From Burkholderiaceae bacterium (lineage in GTDB: Bacteria > Pseudomonadota > Gammaproteobacteria > Burkholderiales > Burkholderiaceae_C): 64,000 nucleotides of DNA. Where the stretch lies: positions 1 through 64,000 of the forward strand of contig JAEUOY010000156.1 of NCBI GenBank assembly GCA_016790515.1, read 5' to 3'. Both the position numbers and the translations under genes were made by a program. The notes under the pieces were generated by a model that was not told the DNA's origin, searched no databases, and saw only the letters and a list, made by a program, of their open reading frames with translations. How positions within the stretch are numbered: the first letter of the stretch is position 1; every line of letters begins with the position of its first letter. Positions 44,303 to 53,493 of this stretch are shown here, piece after piece.

Positions 44303-46569
44303 CGCCCGAGTACTTCCACACCTACTTCGGCATCCTGCGCGCCGGCGGCATCCCGGTGCCCATCTACCCGCCGGCACGCGCCTCGCAGCTCGAGGACCAT
44401 GTGCGGCGCCACACCGGCATCCTGGCCAACGCGCAGGCGCAGTTCCTGGTCAGCGTGCCCGAGGCGATGCGGGTCGCGCGGCTGCTGCAGGCCCGCGTCA
44501 GCGGGCTGCGCGAGGTGCTGACGCCGCAGCAGCTCGCCGACGGCAGCGGCAGGCCGCGACCGGTGGCGGTGCACGGCGACGACGTCGCGTTCATCCAGTA
44601 CACCTCGGGCAGCACCGGCGCGCCCAAGGGCGTGGCACTGACCCACGCCAACCTGCTGGCCAACATCCGCGCGATGGCGCAGACCATCGCCGCGACGCCC
44701 GACGACGTGTTCGTCAGCTGGCTGCCGCTGTACCACGACATGGGGCTGATCGGCGCCTGGCTCGGCAGCCTGTACGTCGGCATGCCGCTGGTCGTGATGT
44801 CGCCGCTGGCCTTCCTGGCGCAGCCGCGGCGCTGGCTCGAGACGATCTCGCGCTGGCGCGGCACGCTGTCGGCGGGGCCGAACTTCGCCTACGAGCTGTG
44901 CCTGGCGCGGCTGGACGACGCGGCGCTGGCCGGGATCGACCTGTCGAGCTGGCGGCTGGCCTTCAACGGCGCCGAGGCCGTCAACCCCGACACCGTGCTG
45001 CGCTTCCGGCAGCGCTTCGCCGCCTGCGGCCTGCGGCCCGAGGCGGTGGCGCCGGTCTACGGGCTGGCCGAGGCCTCGGTCGGGCTGCTGTTCCCCCCGC
45101 TGGACCGCGGGCCGCTGATCGACCGTGTCGAGCGCGCGACCTTCGAGCGCGAGCACCGCGCGGTGCCCGCCGCGGCCGATGATGCCGCCGCGCTGCGCTT
45201 CGTCGCCTGCGGCCGGCCGCTGCCCGGCCATGAGGTGCGCATCGTCGACGCCGACGGCCAGGCCTGCGCCGACCGCCGCGAGGGCCGGCTCGAGTTCCGC
45301 GGCCCGTCGGCCACCCGCGGCTACTGGCGCAATCCCGAGAAGACCGCCCAGCTGTCCGACCGCGGCTGGCTCGACACCGGCGACCGTGCCTATGCCGCCG
45401 CGGGCGAGATCTTCGTCACCGGCCGGGTCAAGGACATCGTGATCCGCGGCGGGCGCAACCTGTACCCGCAGGAGATCGAGGACGCGGTCGGCGCGGTCGA
45501 CGGCGTGCGCAAGGGCTGCATCGCGGTGTTCGGCGTCGCCGATGCGCGCAGCGGCACCGAGCGGCTGGTGGTGCTGGCCGAGCAGAGCCTGCGCAGCGCG
45601 CGCGACGCCGCCGCGCTGCGCGAAGCGGTGGCCCATGCGGTGGTCGACGCGATCGGCGAGCCGGCCGACGAGATCGTGCTGGCGCCGCCGCACACCGTGC
45701 TGAAGACCTCGAGCGGCAAGGTGCGGCGTTCGGCCTGCCGCGAGCTCTACGAGCAGGGCCGCATCGGCGCCGCGCCACTGAGCGCCCGGCGGCAGTGGCT
45801 GCGCCTGGCCATCGGCGCCGTGGCGCTGCGCGGGCGTGCGGCGGCGAACGCGGTGGCCGATGCGCTGTTCGGCCTGCGCGCCTTTGTGCTGTTCTGGCTG
45901 CTGGCGCCGCCGGTGTGGCTGTTGGCGATCTGCATGCCGACCCCTGCCGCCGCGTGGACGCTGTGCCGCGCTGCCGCGCGCACGCTGCTGCGCGGGGCCG
46001 GCGTGCCGGTGGCGGTAGGCGGGCTCGAACACTGGCCGCACGACCAGCCCTGCGTGCTGGTCTGCAACCACGGCAGCTACCTCGACGGCGTCGTGCTGGC
46101 CGCCGCGCTGCCGCGGCCCTGCGCCTTCGTCGCCAAGCGCGAACTGGCCTCGCAGTGGATCGCCGGGCCATTCCTGCGCCGGCTGGGCGTGCAGTTCGTC
46201 GAGCGCTTCGACGCCCGGCGCAGCGCCGACGATGCCGAGCGCCTGGTGCAATCGGTCGGCGGCGAGCGGCCGCTGCTGGTGTTTCCCGAGGGCACCTTCC
46301 GCGCCGGCGTGGCGCTGCTGCCGTTCCACCTCGGCGCATTCCTCGCCGCGGTGCAGTCGAATGCGGCGGTGCTGCCGCTGACGCTGACCGGCACGCGCGA
46401 ACTGCTGCCCGACGGCCACTGGTGGCCGCGGCGCGCCACGCTGGCGCTGCAGGTCGATCCGGCGATCGAGCCGGCAACCGTCGACGACCCCTTTGCCGCC
46501 GCGGTGCGGCTGCGTGACGCGGCGCAATCGGCGATCGCGCGGCGGCTGGGTGCCTGGGCCGAGCGCTGA
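43723..46569 (+). CDS. Three-domain acyl carrier protein / AMP ligase / acyltransferase fusion
   Basis: This is a 948-residue fusion. Residues 15-90 form an acyl carrier domain with the phosphopantetheine serine Ser54 in LGLDSLGRVEL. Residues 125-700 form a fatty acyl-AMP-ligase-like domain: IQYTSGSTGAPKGVALTH (about 293), WLPLYHDMGLIG, FNGAEAV, YGLAEASVGL, WLDTGDRAY and KTSSGKVRRSACR. Two hydrophobic segments (about 720-760) precede a PlsC-type 1-acyl-glycerol-phosphate acyltransferase domain with NHGSYLDG (about 782) and FPEGTF (about 853). The arrangement suggests activation of a fatty acid, loading on the built-in ACP and direct transfer to a membrane lipid. It follows hutF but is functionally separate from it. 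The 5' part is duplicated at 40110. Confidence 0.88.
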   Translation: MDASPSTASTAAGFTEAELCDQVAATVSELQRGLPMRGGVTLASSLDRDLGLDSLGRVELLLRIERAAGVALPEDTLQTAETVADLWRAVQQGRPQGTAAPAARAPAEATAPASDASIGATTGLALRQARTLLQVLDAHRQAQPERTHIVVLADGGEIRISHQQLADGSDAIAAGLQRAGLQPRQAVAIMLPTSPEYFHTYFGILRAGGIPVPIYPPARASQLEDHVRRHTGILANAQAQFLVSVPEAMRVARLLQARVSGLREVLTPQQLADGSGRPRPVAVHGDDVAFIQYTSGSTGAPKGVALTHANLLANIRAMAQTIAATPDDVFVSWLPLYHDMGLIGAWLGSLYVGMPLVVMSPLAFLAQPRRWLETISRWRGTLSAGPNFAYELCLARLDDAALAGIDLSSWRLAFNGAEAVNPDTVLRFRQRFAACGLRPEAVAPVYGLAEASVGLLFPPLDRGPLIDRVERATFEREHRAVPAAADDAAALRFVACGRPLPGHEVRIVDADGQACADRREGRLEFRGPSATRGYWRNPEKTAQLSDRGWLDTGDRAYAAAGEIFVTGRVKDIVIRGGRNLYPQEIEDAVGAVDGVRKGCIAVFGVADARSGTERLVVLAEQSLRSARDAAALREAVAHAVVDAIGEPADEIVLAPPHTVLKTSSGKVRRSACRELYEQGRIGAAPLSARRQWLRLAIGAVALRGRAAANAVADALFGLRAFVLFWLLAPPVWLLAICMPTPAAAWTLCRAAARTLLRGAGVPVAVGGLEHWPHDQPCVLVCNHGSYLDGVVLAAALPRPCAFVAKRELASQWIAGPFLRRLGVQFVERFDARRSADDAERLVQSVGGERPLLVFPEGTFRAGVALLPFHLGAFLAAVQSNAAVLPLTLTGTRELLPDGHWWPRRATLALQVDPAIEPATVDDPFAAAVRLRDAAQSAIARRLGAWAER

Positions 46570-46581
46570 CAAGTTGTGAAC

Positions 46582-46735
46582 GAACCCGACATGCCCCCTC
46601 GTGCCGCCAGAACACACCGGCTCGGCGTTGCAAATGCTCGCCGCAGCCCGAGCTACGGCTGCGCTTTGCGCCTTGATCGGGCGCGTTCTTGCGGCCCGCT
46701 CGGGCACGCCGGATTCATTCACACCTTGTGATGCG
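46582..46735 (+). repeat. Inverted repeat, left arm
   Basis: About 150 bases of non-coding DNA that match the reverse complement of about 47325-47475. The best-conserved core includes TTGCAAATGCTCGCC, GCCCGAGCTA and GGCTGCGCTTTGCGCC. An imperfect inner hairpin (GCCGCAGC / GCTACGGC) is present. It lies directly after the fusion gene stop. Confidence 0.75.
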
Positions 46736-46803
46736 GCTCGGCATCCAGGACGCCGCGGGCGGCGGGGACCCGGCCCGATGGCTCGGCCAGCGGCCGCAGA
46801 AGC

Positions 46804-47163
46804 CCCGGTGCACTCCGGCAGCGAGGCCAGCCCGTACAGCACTGGTAGCGCGCTGCGCTCGTAGATCTGCGCGAGCGCCGAGTTCACGGCCTGCTGCATC
46901 GCCCAGTCACCGCGCGGCAGCGCGATCGCATAAGGCTCGTAGGACAGCGCGTCGGCCATCATCGACAGCGCCTTGGGATCCTTCTCCTCGCTCGCCAGGC
47001 CCATCGGCAGTACGCGGTCGCTGGCGAAGGCGTCGATGGCGCCGGCCTCCAGTCGGGCGAGCCCGTCGCCGCGCGACTTCACCGGCACCACCGCGGCGGT
47101 GACCCCCTTGGCCTTTGAGGCCGTTGCCAGCGCCAGCGAGGGCGCCAGCCAGGGTGCGGCCAA
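46804..47163 (-). pseudogene. Remnant of an amino-acid ABC transporter substrate-binding protein
   Basis: About 120 codons remain of a periplasmic binding protein of the glutamate/aspartate (GltI) type. PVKSRGDGLARLEAGAID, AFASDRVLPMGL, MMADALSYEPYAIALPRGD and ALAQIYERSALPVLYG match the C-terminal half of that family. The signal peptide and N-terminal lobe are absent, and the 3' end runs into non-coding repeat sequence. It is enclosed by the inverted repeat arms. It has no transporter partner genes. Confidence 0.75.
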
Positions 47164-47324
47164 CAGGACTTCGAGGCGGGACAGGGGTCGATGCTCCGGG
47201 TGTTCGATGGCGCGCTGGTGCAGTACTCGGCGGCGGGGCTGCGCATTCCAGGGGCGGGTCGGGCGCCAGCCCGGACAGGGCCGGCGCGTGCCCGCCGCTG
47301 CGGCCCGGGCGCCGCGTCGATTCA
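47164..47324. other. Non-coding spacer inside the inverted repeat element
   Basis: No gene was recognised. A plus-strand stretch (MLRVFDGALVQYSAAGLR) has protein-like composition and may be another small remnant, but nothing supports a functional gene. Confidence 0.35.
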
Positions 47325-47475
47325 GAGGCTGTGATGAATTCGAGCGTGCCCGAGCGGCGCCCCCAAACGCACCCGATCTAGGCGCAAAGCGCAGCCATAG
47401 CTCGGGCTATGGCGAGCATTTGCAACGACGAGCGGGGGTGTTTGGGGGTGTCGAGCGGGCATGATCGAAAAATCA
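47325..47475 (-). repeat. Inverted repeat, right arm
   Basis: Reverse-complement partner of 46582-46735. It contains the perfect inner palindrome CCATAGCTCGGGCTATGG and CGAGCATTTGCAACG. The end nearest the next gene reads GGGCATGATCGAAAAATCAC. Both arms have the look of a dispersed extragenic repeat family. Confidence 0.75.
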
Positions 47476-47524
47476 CAGCCTCTCAGGCTATCCTGCCGCC
47501 TTCGTCGCTACCTGGAGGCAAGAG

Positions 47525-48184
47525 ATGACCGATCCGACCGATCCGACCGCGCCGGCGGGGAATGCCGGATCTTCCCTGCCGCCCGAAGAGGAGGCGATCC
47601 GCGAGCGGGTGCGCGAGCTGACGGCGCAACTGCTGGCCGGGGGCCGGCTCGACACCGAGAGCGTCACGCAGGTCATGCGCTCGCTCAGCGGCGGCAGCTA
47701 CAAGCCGCCGCTCGACGGCGCGCCGGCGCGCGAGGCCTTCGCGCAGGCGATCGGCAGCCTCGCCGAGGCCCTGCAAGACTCGGCCCAGGCCGCGCACGCG
47801 GCGCTGCAGGCGATCGCGACGCGGGGCCAGGACTTTTCCGACAACGACGTGAAGAACGCGTTCGCGGCGCTCGAGAAGCTGCAGCAGGATTACGTCGCGG
47901 TCACCAACCGCATCGCCGACGCCACCAGCGGCAACCTGCGCCGCGAGTTCGCCGAGCTCACGCTGCACGCGCAGCGCGTCGGTGCCGATGCCGGCGTGCG
48001 CATCGCCCAGATGGTGAGCGAGTTCGCGAATCGCCTGAACGGCACCTACCGCTCGGTGTCCGCCCCTGGCTTCGGCTCGGTGCGCCAGTACAGCGCCAAC
48101 ATGTCGCTGCTGACCAGCGGCCTGCTGGCCGGGTTCGCCGACGCGCTGCGCCAGCAGGCGGAAAAACCCAACAAGGCAGGCTAG
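47525..48184 (+). CDS. Conserved hypothetical protein upstream of ubiB
   Basis: This 219-residue protein is mostly helical and soluble, with no signal peptide. Its N-terminus is acidic and proline-rich (MTDPTDPTAPAG). REAFAQAIGSLAEALQDSAQAAHAAL and DVKNAFAALEKLQQDYVAV suggest long amphipathic helices, possibly coiled-coil. I do not recognise a function. GGAGG lies upstream of the ATG. The kinase gene starts two bases after its stop, so both share one transcript and may act together. Confidence 0.8.
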   Translation: MTDPTDPTAPAGNAGSSLPPEEEAIRERVRELTAQLLAGGRLDTESVTQVMRSLSGGSYKPPLDGAPAREAFAQAIGSLAEALQDSAQAAHAALQAIATRGQDFSDNDVKNAFAALEKLQQDYVAVTNRIADATSGNLRREFAELTLHAQRVGADAGVRIAQMVSEFANRLNGTYRSVSAPGFGSVRQYSANMSLLTSGLLAGFADALRQQAEKPNKAG

Positions 48185-48186
48185 TC

Positions 48187-49869
48187 GTGCGAGACGCTGG
48201 CGCGGTGCGGGACCTGCCGCGCCTGCGCGAGATCAGCCTGGTATTCATCCGCCACGGGCTCGGCGATCTGGTGCGGCGCTTCGGTGCCGCCAGGCTGCTG
48301 GAGCGCGCGGGCGAGATGCTCCACTGGGGCCAGGATTCGCGCAGCGCCCCGCTCGAGACGCAGCAGCGCGTGCGCCTGGCCTTCGAGCAGCTCGGCCCCA
48401 CCTTCGTCAAGCTGGGCCAGATGCTGTCGATGCGCGAGGATCTGCTGCCGCCGAAGTGGACCGAGGAACTCGGGCGCCTGCGCAGCAAGGCCGAGCCGGT
48501 GCCGTTCGACCAGATCCTGCCGGTCATCGAGCAGGCGCTGGGCGGGCCGGCCGACGCGGTCTTCGTCGATCTCGAGCACAGGCCGGTGGGCGCCGGCTCG
48601 ATCGCCCAGGTGCATCGCGCGCGTCTGCGCCGCGGCGGCACGGTCGTGCTGAAGGTACGGCGCCCCGGCGTCGCGGCCAAGATCGAGGCCGACCTGAGGC
48701 TGCTGTCGCGTCTGGCGCGCTTCGTCGAGAACGAAGTGCCGGACGCCCGCCGCTTCCAGCCGGTGCGCGTGGTCGAGGAGTTCCACCGTTCGCTGCTGCG
48801 CGAACTGGACCTCGCCCACGAGGCGCGCAACATCGAGCGCCTGGCGCGCAACTTCAGCGGCGAGCCGCATGTGCTGATCCCGCACGTCTACCCGCAGTGG
48901 ACGAGCGAGGCGATGAACGTGCAGGAATACATCGAGGGCATGAACGACGAGGACGTCGACGCGCTGCAGCGGGCCGGCTTCGATACCCGGCTGCTCGCCC
49001 GGCGCGGGGTCGACAACGTCCTCAAGATGATCCTCGAGGACGGCTTCTTCCAGGCCGACCCGCACCCGGGCAACGTGATCTACCTGCCGGGCAATCGCAT
49101 CGCGATGATCGACTTCGGCATGGTCGGGCGGCTGTCGCAGGCGCGCCGCGACCAGATCATCGACCTGCTCCTCGGCATCACGCGCCGCGAGAGCGGGCCG
49201 ATGGTCGAGGTGCTGCTCGACTGGGCCGGCGAGGACGCCGTCGACGAGGACCAACTCGCCGCCGACGCCGAAGACCTGGTGACCGACTATGCCGACCTGC
49301 CGATCAAGGACATCCGCATCGGCGAGCTGATCCACCGCATCACGGCGATGATGCGCGCCCACGGCACCGTGCTGCCGTCCGACCTGACGCTGATGTTCAA
49401 GGCGCTGATCACGCTGGAATCCAGCGGCCGCCGCTACGACCCCGACCTCGTCCTCGCCGACCGGCTGAAGCCCTTCGTCGAGCGCTCGATCGCGGCGCGC
49501 TACGCGCCGGCGGAAATCGGCCGCCGCGGCGGCGCCGGGGTCGGCCGCTTCGTCGACCTGATGCGCGAGATGCCGGGCGACCTCGCGCGCCTGCTGAAGG
49601 ATGTACGGCGCGGCCGCCTGCGCATCGACATCGATCTGAAGCGGCTCGACAGCTTCCAGCGCCGGCTCGACCGCACGATCAACCGCACCACCATCGGCAT
49701 CATGACCGCGTCGGTGGTCGTCGGCTCGTCGATCGTGATGACGGTCAGCTCCGGACCGCAGGCCTTCGGCATGCCGGTCCTGACGATCCTCGGGCTGCTC
49801 GGCTACCTGCTGGCCTTCGTCAACAGCATCTGGGTCATCGTCTCGATCTGGCGCGGCGGGCGCGAGTGA
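48187..49869 (+). CDS. ubiB: UbiB/ABC1 family atypical kinase
   Basis: This 560-residue ABC1/ADCK family protein has the family KxGQ region in FVKLGQMLSMREDLLP. The alanine-rich loop reads VGAGSIAQVHRA, followed by VVLKVRRPGV, ELDLAHEARNIE, ADPHPGNVIYL and the DFG-like IDFGMVGRLS. Two C-terminal membrane segments (about 505-555) anchor it. UbiB supports ubiquinone synthesis through an ATPase activity. Other AarF-like proteins also fit, because no ubiE or ubiJ is next to it here. It uses a GTG start with AAGGCAGG upstream. Confidence 0.85.
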   Translation: MRDAGAVRDLPRLREISLVFIRHGLGDLVRRFGAARLLERAGEMLHWGQDSRSAPLETQQRVRLAFEQLGPTFVKLGQMLSMREDLLPPKWTEELGRLRSKAEPVPFDQILPVIEQALGGPADAVFVDLEHRPVGAGSIAQVHRARLRRGGTVVLKVRRPGVAAKIEADLRLLSRLARFVENEVPDARRFQPVRVVEEFHRSLLRELDLAHEARNIERLARNFSGEPHVLIPHVYPQWTSEAMNVQEYIEGMNDEDVDALQRAGFDTRLLARRGVDNVLKMILEDGFFQADPHPGNVIYLPGNRIAMIDFGMVGRLSQARRDQIIDLLLGITRRESGPMVEVLLDWAGEDAVDEDQLAADAEDLVTDYADLPIKDIRIGELIHRITAMMRAHGTVLPSDLTLMFKALITLESSGRRYDPDLVLADRLKPFVERSIAARYAPAEIGRRGGAGVGRFVDLMREMPGDLARLLKDVRRGRLRIDIDLKRLDSFQRRLDRTINRTTIGIMTASVVVGSSIVMTVSSGPQAFGMPVLTILGLLGYLLAFVNSIWVIVSIWRGGRE

Positions 49870-49912
49870 TGGCGCGAGCGACGGCGCGCGCTGTGCCGGG
49901 CGCCGATGACGT

Positions 49913-51253
49913 TCACCGCTCTGGGGCGCCGCGGTCGGCCGCGTCTGCCGTCTCGGCCGCAGCCTGCCCGCGCGCCACGTCCACCCCCATCAGCAGCGCC
50001 AGCCCGAGCACGAAGAACGCGCCGGTCGAGAGGATCGCCAGCCGGTGGTTGCCGGCGGTCAGCAGCGTGACCAGGCCGTAGGTCAGCGGCCCGATGATTG
50101 CCGACAGCCGGATCGCGAAGGTCCAGATGCCGAAGAACTCGGCGCGCCGCGCCGCCGGCGCGAACAACCCGGCCAGCGCCCGCCCGGCCGACTGGCTGCT
50201 GCCCATGCACAGCCCGGCGATCACCGCGGCGACCCAGAACAGCCCGGGCCCGGTGGCCGCCACGGCCAGCGCGATCATCACGATCCAGCCGGCCAGCGTG
50301 ATGCCCAGCGCCAGCCGGTGGCCGATGCGGTCCTGCACGTAGCCCCACGAGAAGGCGCCGATCGCGGCGGCGATGTTGACGAGGAAGATCAGCGCCATCG
50401 TCTGCGTCTGCTCGAACTTCATCACCTGCTCGGCATACACCGCCGACAGCGCGATCACCACCGAGATGCCCGCCTGGTAGGCCACCGCGCAGGCCAGCAG
50501 CGCGCTGAAGTCGCGAAACCGCCGCGCCTGCTGCCCGGTGGCGCGCAGCCGCGCCAGCGACGCGCGCAGCCCGGCCTCGCGCAGGCCATCGTGCAGCGGC
50601 ACCGGCTGCGGCAGCGCGCGCTCGCGCAGCAGGGCGAAGGTGGCGATCGCCGCGACGCCGTAGATGCCGGCGGTGATCCCCATCGTCACCGGCACGAACT
50701 GCGCCGCCGGGATGCCCCTGGCCTGTGCCCACAGCACGTAGGCCAGGCTCAGGCCCAGCGTCAGCATGCCGCCGAAGTAGCCGAAGCTCCAGCCCCAGCC
50801 CGACACCCGGCCCAGGCTGTCCTGGCGTGCCAGCTCGGGCAGGAAGGCGGCGATCAGCGACTCGCCGTAGGTGTAGAACACGTTGGACAGCACGATCGCC
50901 ACCACCGCCCAGGCCACGTCGCCCGGCCCGGCGCCGGCCAGCGCCGCGGTGCCCAGCACGCAGCCGATCGTGGTCAGTACCAGCAGCCGCTTCTTCGCCG
51001 CGCGCAGGTCGGCGTAGGCGCCGATGGCCGGCATCGTCAGCATCACGATCACGCTCGCGGCAGCCAGCGCCGCGGTCCAGGCGAAGGTCGCCCAATCGGC
51101 ACCGCCGGCCACGCCGCCGACGAAGTAGGCGCTGAACACCGCCGTCAGCACGACGGTGGTGTAGCCCGAGTTGGCGAAGTCGTACATCGCCCAGCCGAAC
51201 ACCTCGCGCTTGCGCACGCCGGGGTTCAGCGCGTCCTGGGAGAAAAGGGCCAT
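49913..51253 (-). CDS. MFS transporter, UMF1/Atg22-like
   Basis: This 446-residue protein has about twelve membrane segments. The N-terminus REVFGWAMYDFANSGYTTVVLTAVFSAYFV and the motif IGAYADLRAAKKRLL are typical of the Atg22/UMF1 group of major facilitators. GSSQSAGRALAGLFAPAARRAEFFG is the second characteristic loop. The group includes amino-acid exporters and peptide transporters, but the substrate here is unknown. Its start follows GGAG by about five bases. It is convergent with ubiB. Confidence 0.85.
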   Translation of the reverse strand: MALFSQDALNPGVRKREVFGWAMYDFANSGYTTVVLTAVFSAYFVGGVAGGADWATFAWTAALAAASVIVMLTMPAIGAYADLRAAKKRLLVLTTIGCVLGTAALAGAGPGDVAWAVVAIVLSNVFYTYGESLIAAFLPELARQDSLGRVSGWGWSFGYFGGMLTLGLSLAYVLWAQARGIPAAQFVPVTMGITAGIYGVAAIATFALLRERALPQPVPLHDGLREAGLRASLARLRATGQQARRFRDFSALLACAVAYQAGISVVIALSAVYAEQVMKFEQTQTMALIFLVNIAAAIGAFSWGYVQDRIGHRLALGITLAGWIVMIALAVAATGPGLFWVAAVIAGLCMGSSQSAGRALAGLFAPAARRAEFFGIWTFAIRLSAIIGPLTYGLVTLLTAGNHRLAILSTGAFFVLGLALLMGVDVARGQAAAETADAADRGAPER

Positions 51254-51321
51254 GAGGACTCCGGTCGGATGGCGGTGCGAAGTATCACCGCTGGCCGCGG
51301 GCCGCCGCGGCGGCCCGGGCG

Positions 51322-53469
51322 TCAGCCGGCCCGGGCCGGACTCACCTCGACCGGGATCCCGGTCATGTGCGACTGGTTGCTGATCGGCTCGAAGGCCCCC
51401 GGGCCCGAGGGCAGCAGCAGGTTGCAGTTGACGCCCGGGCTGCGCTGGGCGACCGACAGGCCGGGGCTCGCGCCCTGGCCCCAGCCGTGGGTCATCGCGA
51501 CGACGCCGGGCATCAGCTGGTCGCTGAGCCTGACCGCGGCCTCGATGGCGCCGAAGCGGTTGGCGATGCGCACGCGCTCGCCGTCGGCGATCCCGCGCGA
51601 GCGCGCGTCGTCCGGGTGCATGAACAGCGGGTTGTGGTCGCGCCCCTGGGCCTTCAGCTTGGGCAGGTTGGCGTACCAGCTGTTGAGCATGAAGGCGTCG
51701 CGCTTGCCGATCAGCTTGAGCTGGCCGGGCGGCTCGGCGGCCAGTTCGTCGAAGATCGCGTCCATGCGTGCGATCGCCTCGGCGAAGGCCTGGGGGCAGC
51801 AGTCGACGCGGTGGTCGTCGGTGGGCAGGTGTTCGTCGAAGAAGGTCTCGGGCCGGGTGCGCTCGAACAACAGCACGCCCGCCTCGCGCAGCGCCGCCAT
51901 CGACTGCCCGCGCGAGCGCAGCATCGCGTCGACGCGGGCCCAGAGCTCGGGCGGCGCGGCCTCGCCGTCCAACCCGTCCAGCCCGTCCAGCGGCGAGCGC
52001 AGCCCCAGGCGCTGTGCCAGCCGGCCGTAGATCCACCACTCGGGCCGGCGCTCGAAGGCCGGCGACACCACCGCTTCGCTGAACTGCACCGAGGGCTGGT
52101 CCTGCAGACCCAGGCCGGTGAGGTTGATGTCCTCGCGCTCGTAGGCGCCGGCGGCCGGCAGGATGTAGTGCGCGTACTCGGCGGTGGCGTTGCGATAGAT
52201 GTCGACGCAGACCAGCAGCTCGAGGCTGGCGAAGGCCTTGCGCAGCCGCGCCTCGCCGGCGATCGACAGCACCGGGTTGCCGGAGTTGACGAACATCGCG
52301 CGGATCGGCGCGTCGGGGTTCAGCACGTGGTCGGCCAGCAGCGTGCCCGGCAGCGCGATGCCCACCCCGCCGGGCTGGCGCATGCGGCCGAAGGGCCCGT
52401 CGACCATCGCCCGCGGCCCGTTGGCGCCGGCGGCGGTGCTGCGCGCATAGAAGCCCTGCGAATAGAAGTTGCCGCCCGGCCGGCCCAGGTTGCCGGTGAC
52501 GAAGACCAGCATGTGCAGCAGCCAGTAGGCCAGCGTGCCCTGGCGGCCCATGTTGACGCCGGTGGACAGGTGGGCGCAAGCCGCCGGCGCCGCGGCGAAG
52601 TCGCGCGCCAGCGCGCGGATGGTCTCGGCCGCGATGCCGGTCACCGGCGCGACGCGCTCGGGCGTCCACGGCGCGATGAAGGCACGGAGCGCCTCGACGT
52701 TGCGGCCATGGCGCTGCAGCGCCGCCGCGTCGAAGCCGGGGCCGCGGTCGATCGCGTGCAGCATCGCGGCGAGCAGGTAGACGTCGGTGTCGGGCTTGAT
52801 CGGCAGCAGCTCGCCGGCAATCGCCGCGGCCTCGATGCGGCGCGGGTTGACGTAGACGATGCGCGCGCCGCGGGCCTGTGCGTCCTTCAGCCGCTGCATC
52901 GGGTGCGGCATCGAGACGAAGGACAGGTGCGAGACGGCCGGGTTCTCGCCGAACAGCACGATCAGGTCGGAACGATCGATATCGGGCAGCGGGTGCAGCG
53001 TGCGCGTGCCGAACACCGCCTCGGACCCGGCGAACTTGTTGGCGCAGTCCTGCGTGCCCGAGCTGAAGCCGGTGCGCACGCCGAGCTGGCCCAGCAGGCC
53101 GCCGAAGGCGGGGCCGAACAGGCTGTTGAACGCGGCCGGGTTGCCGGTGTAGCTGGCCACCGCGCCGGGGCCGTCGCGGTCCAGGATCGCACGCAGCCGG
53201 GCGGCGATGTCGGCCAGCGCCTCGTCCCAGCCCACCGGCTCGAAGCGCCCCGGGGCCACGCGCCTGAGCGGGACCTTCAGGCGGTCGGGGTCGTTGTGCA
53301 GGTCGGCACCGTACAGGCCCTTGTTGCAGACATAGCCCCGGCTGACCGGATGCGCGCGGTCGGCGGCCAGCGCCACCAGCCGGCCGTCCTCGACGGTGGC
53401 GACCAGGCCGCAGGCCGGTTCGCACACCCGGCAGAACGTCCGCTTCTGGGTCCACTTCTGCTCGATCAT
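51322..53469 (-). CDS. Molybdopterin oxidoreductase (DMSO reductase family)
   Basis: This 715-residue protein binds a [4Fe-4S] cluster near the N-terminus (CRVCEPACG and later GYVC) and bis-molybdopterin guanine dinucleotide. Family motifs include NGNPAAFNS-type TGNPAAFNSLFG, QDCANKFAGSEAVFG, VNMGRQGTLAYWLL, GNLGRPGGNF, NATAEYAHYILPA and the C-terminal domain MHPDDARSRGIADGERV. It has no Tat signal, so it is probably cytoplasmic, like formate dehydrogenase- or assimilatory-type enzymes. The substrate is unknown; no partner iron-sulfur or membrane subunit is adjacent. An SDR gene lies 25 bases upstream on the same strand. Confidence 0.88.
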   Translation of the reverse strand: MIEQKWTQKRTFCRVCEPACGLVATVEDGRLVALAADRAHPVSRGYVCNKGLYGADLHNDPDRLKVPLRRVAPGRFEPVGWDEALADIAARLRAILDRDGPGAVASYTGNPAAFNSLFGPAFGGLLGQLGVRTGFSSGTQDCANKFAGSEAVFGTRTLHPLPDIDRSDLIVLFGENPAVSHLSFVSMPHPMQRLKDAQARGARIVYVNPRRIEAAAIAGELLPIKPDTDVYLLAAMLHAIDRGPGFDAAALQRHGRNVEALRAFIAPWTPERVAPVTGIAAETIRALARDFAAAPAACAHLSTGVNMGRQGTLAYWLLHMLVFVTGNLGRPGGNFYSQGFYARSTAAGANGPRAMVDGPFGRMRQPGGVGIALPGTLLADHVLNPDAPIRAMFVNSGNPVLSIAGEARLRKAFASLELLVCVDIYRNATAEYAHYILPAAGAYEREDINLTGLGLQDQPSVQFSEAVVSPAFERRPEWWIYGRLAQRLGLRSPLDGLDGLDGEAAPPELWARVDAMLRSRGQSMAALREAGVLLFERTRPETFFDEHLPTDDHRVDCCPQAFAEAIARMDAIFDELAAEPPGQLKLIGKRDAFMLNSWYANLPKLKAQGRDHNPLFMHPDDARSRGIADGERVRIANRFGAIEAAVRLSDQLMPGVVAMTHGWGQGASPGLSVAQRSPGVNCNLLLPSGPGAFEPISNQSHMTGIPVEVSPARAG

Positions 53470-53493
53470 CGCCGCGTCTCCCGCTGCGCAGCG

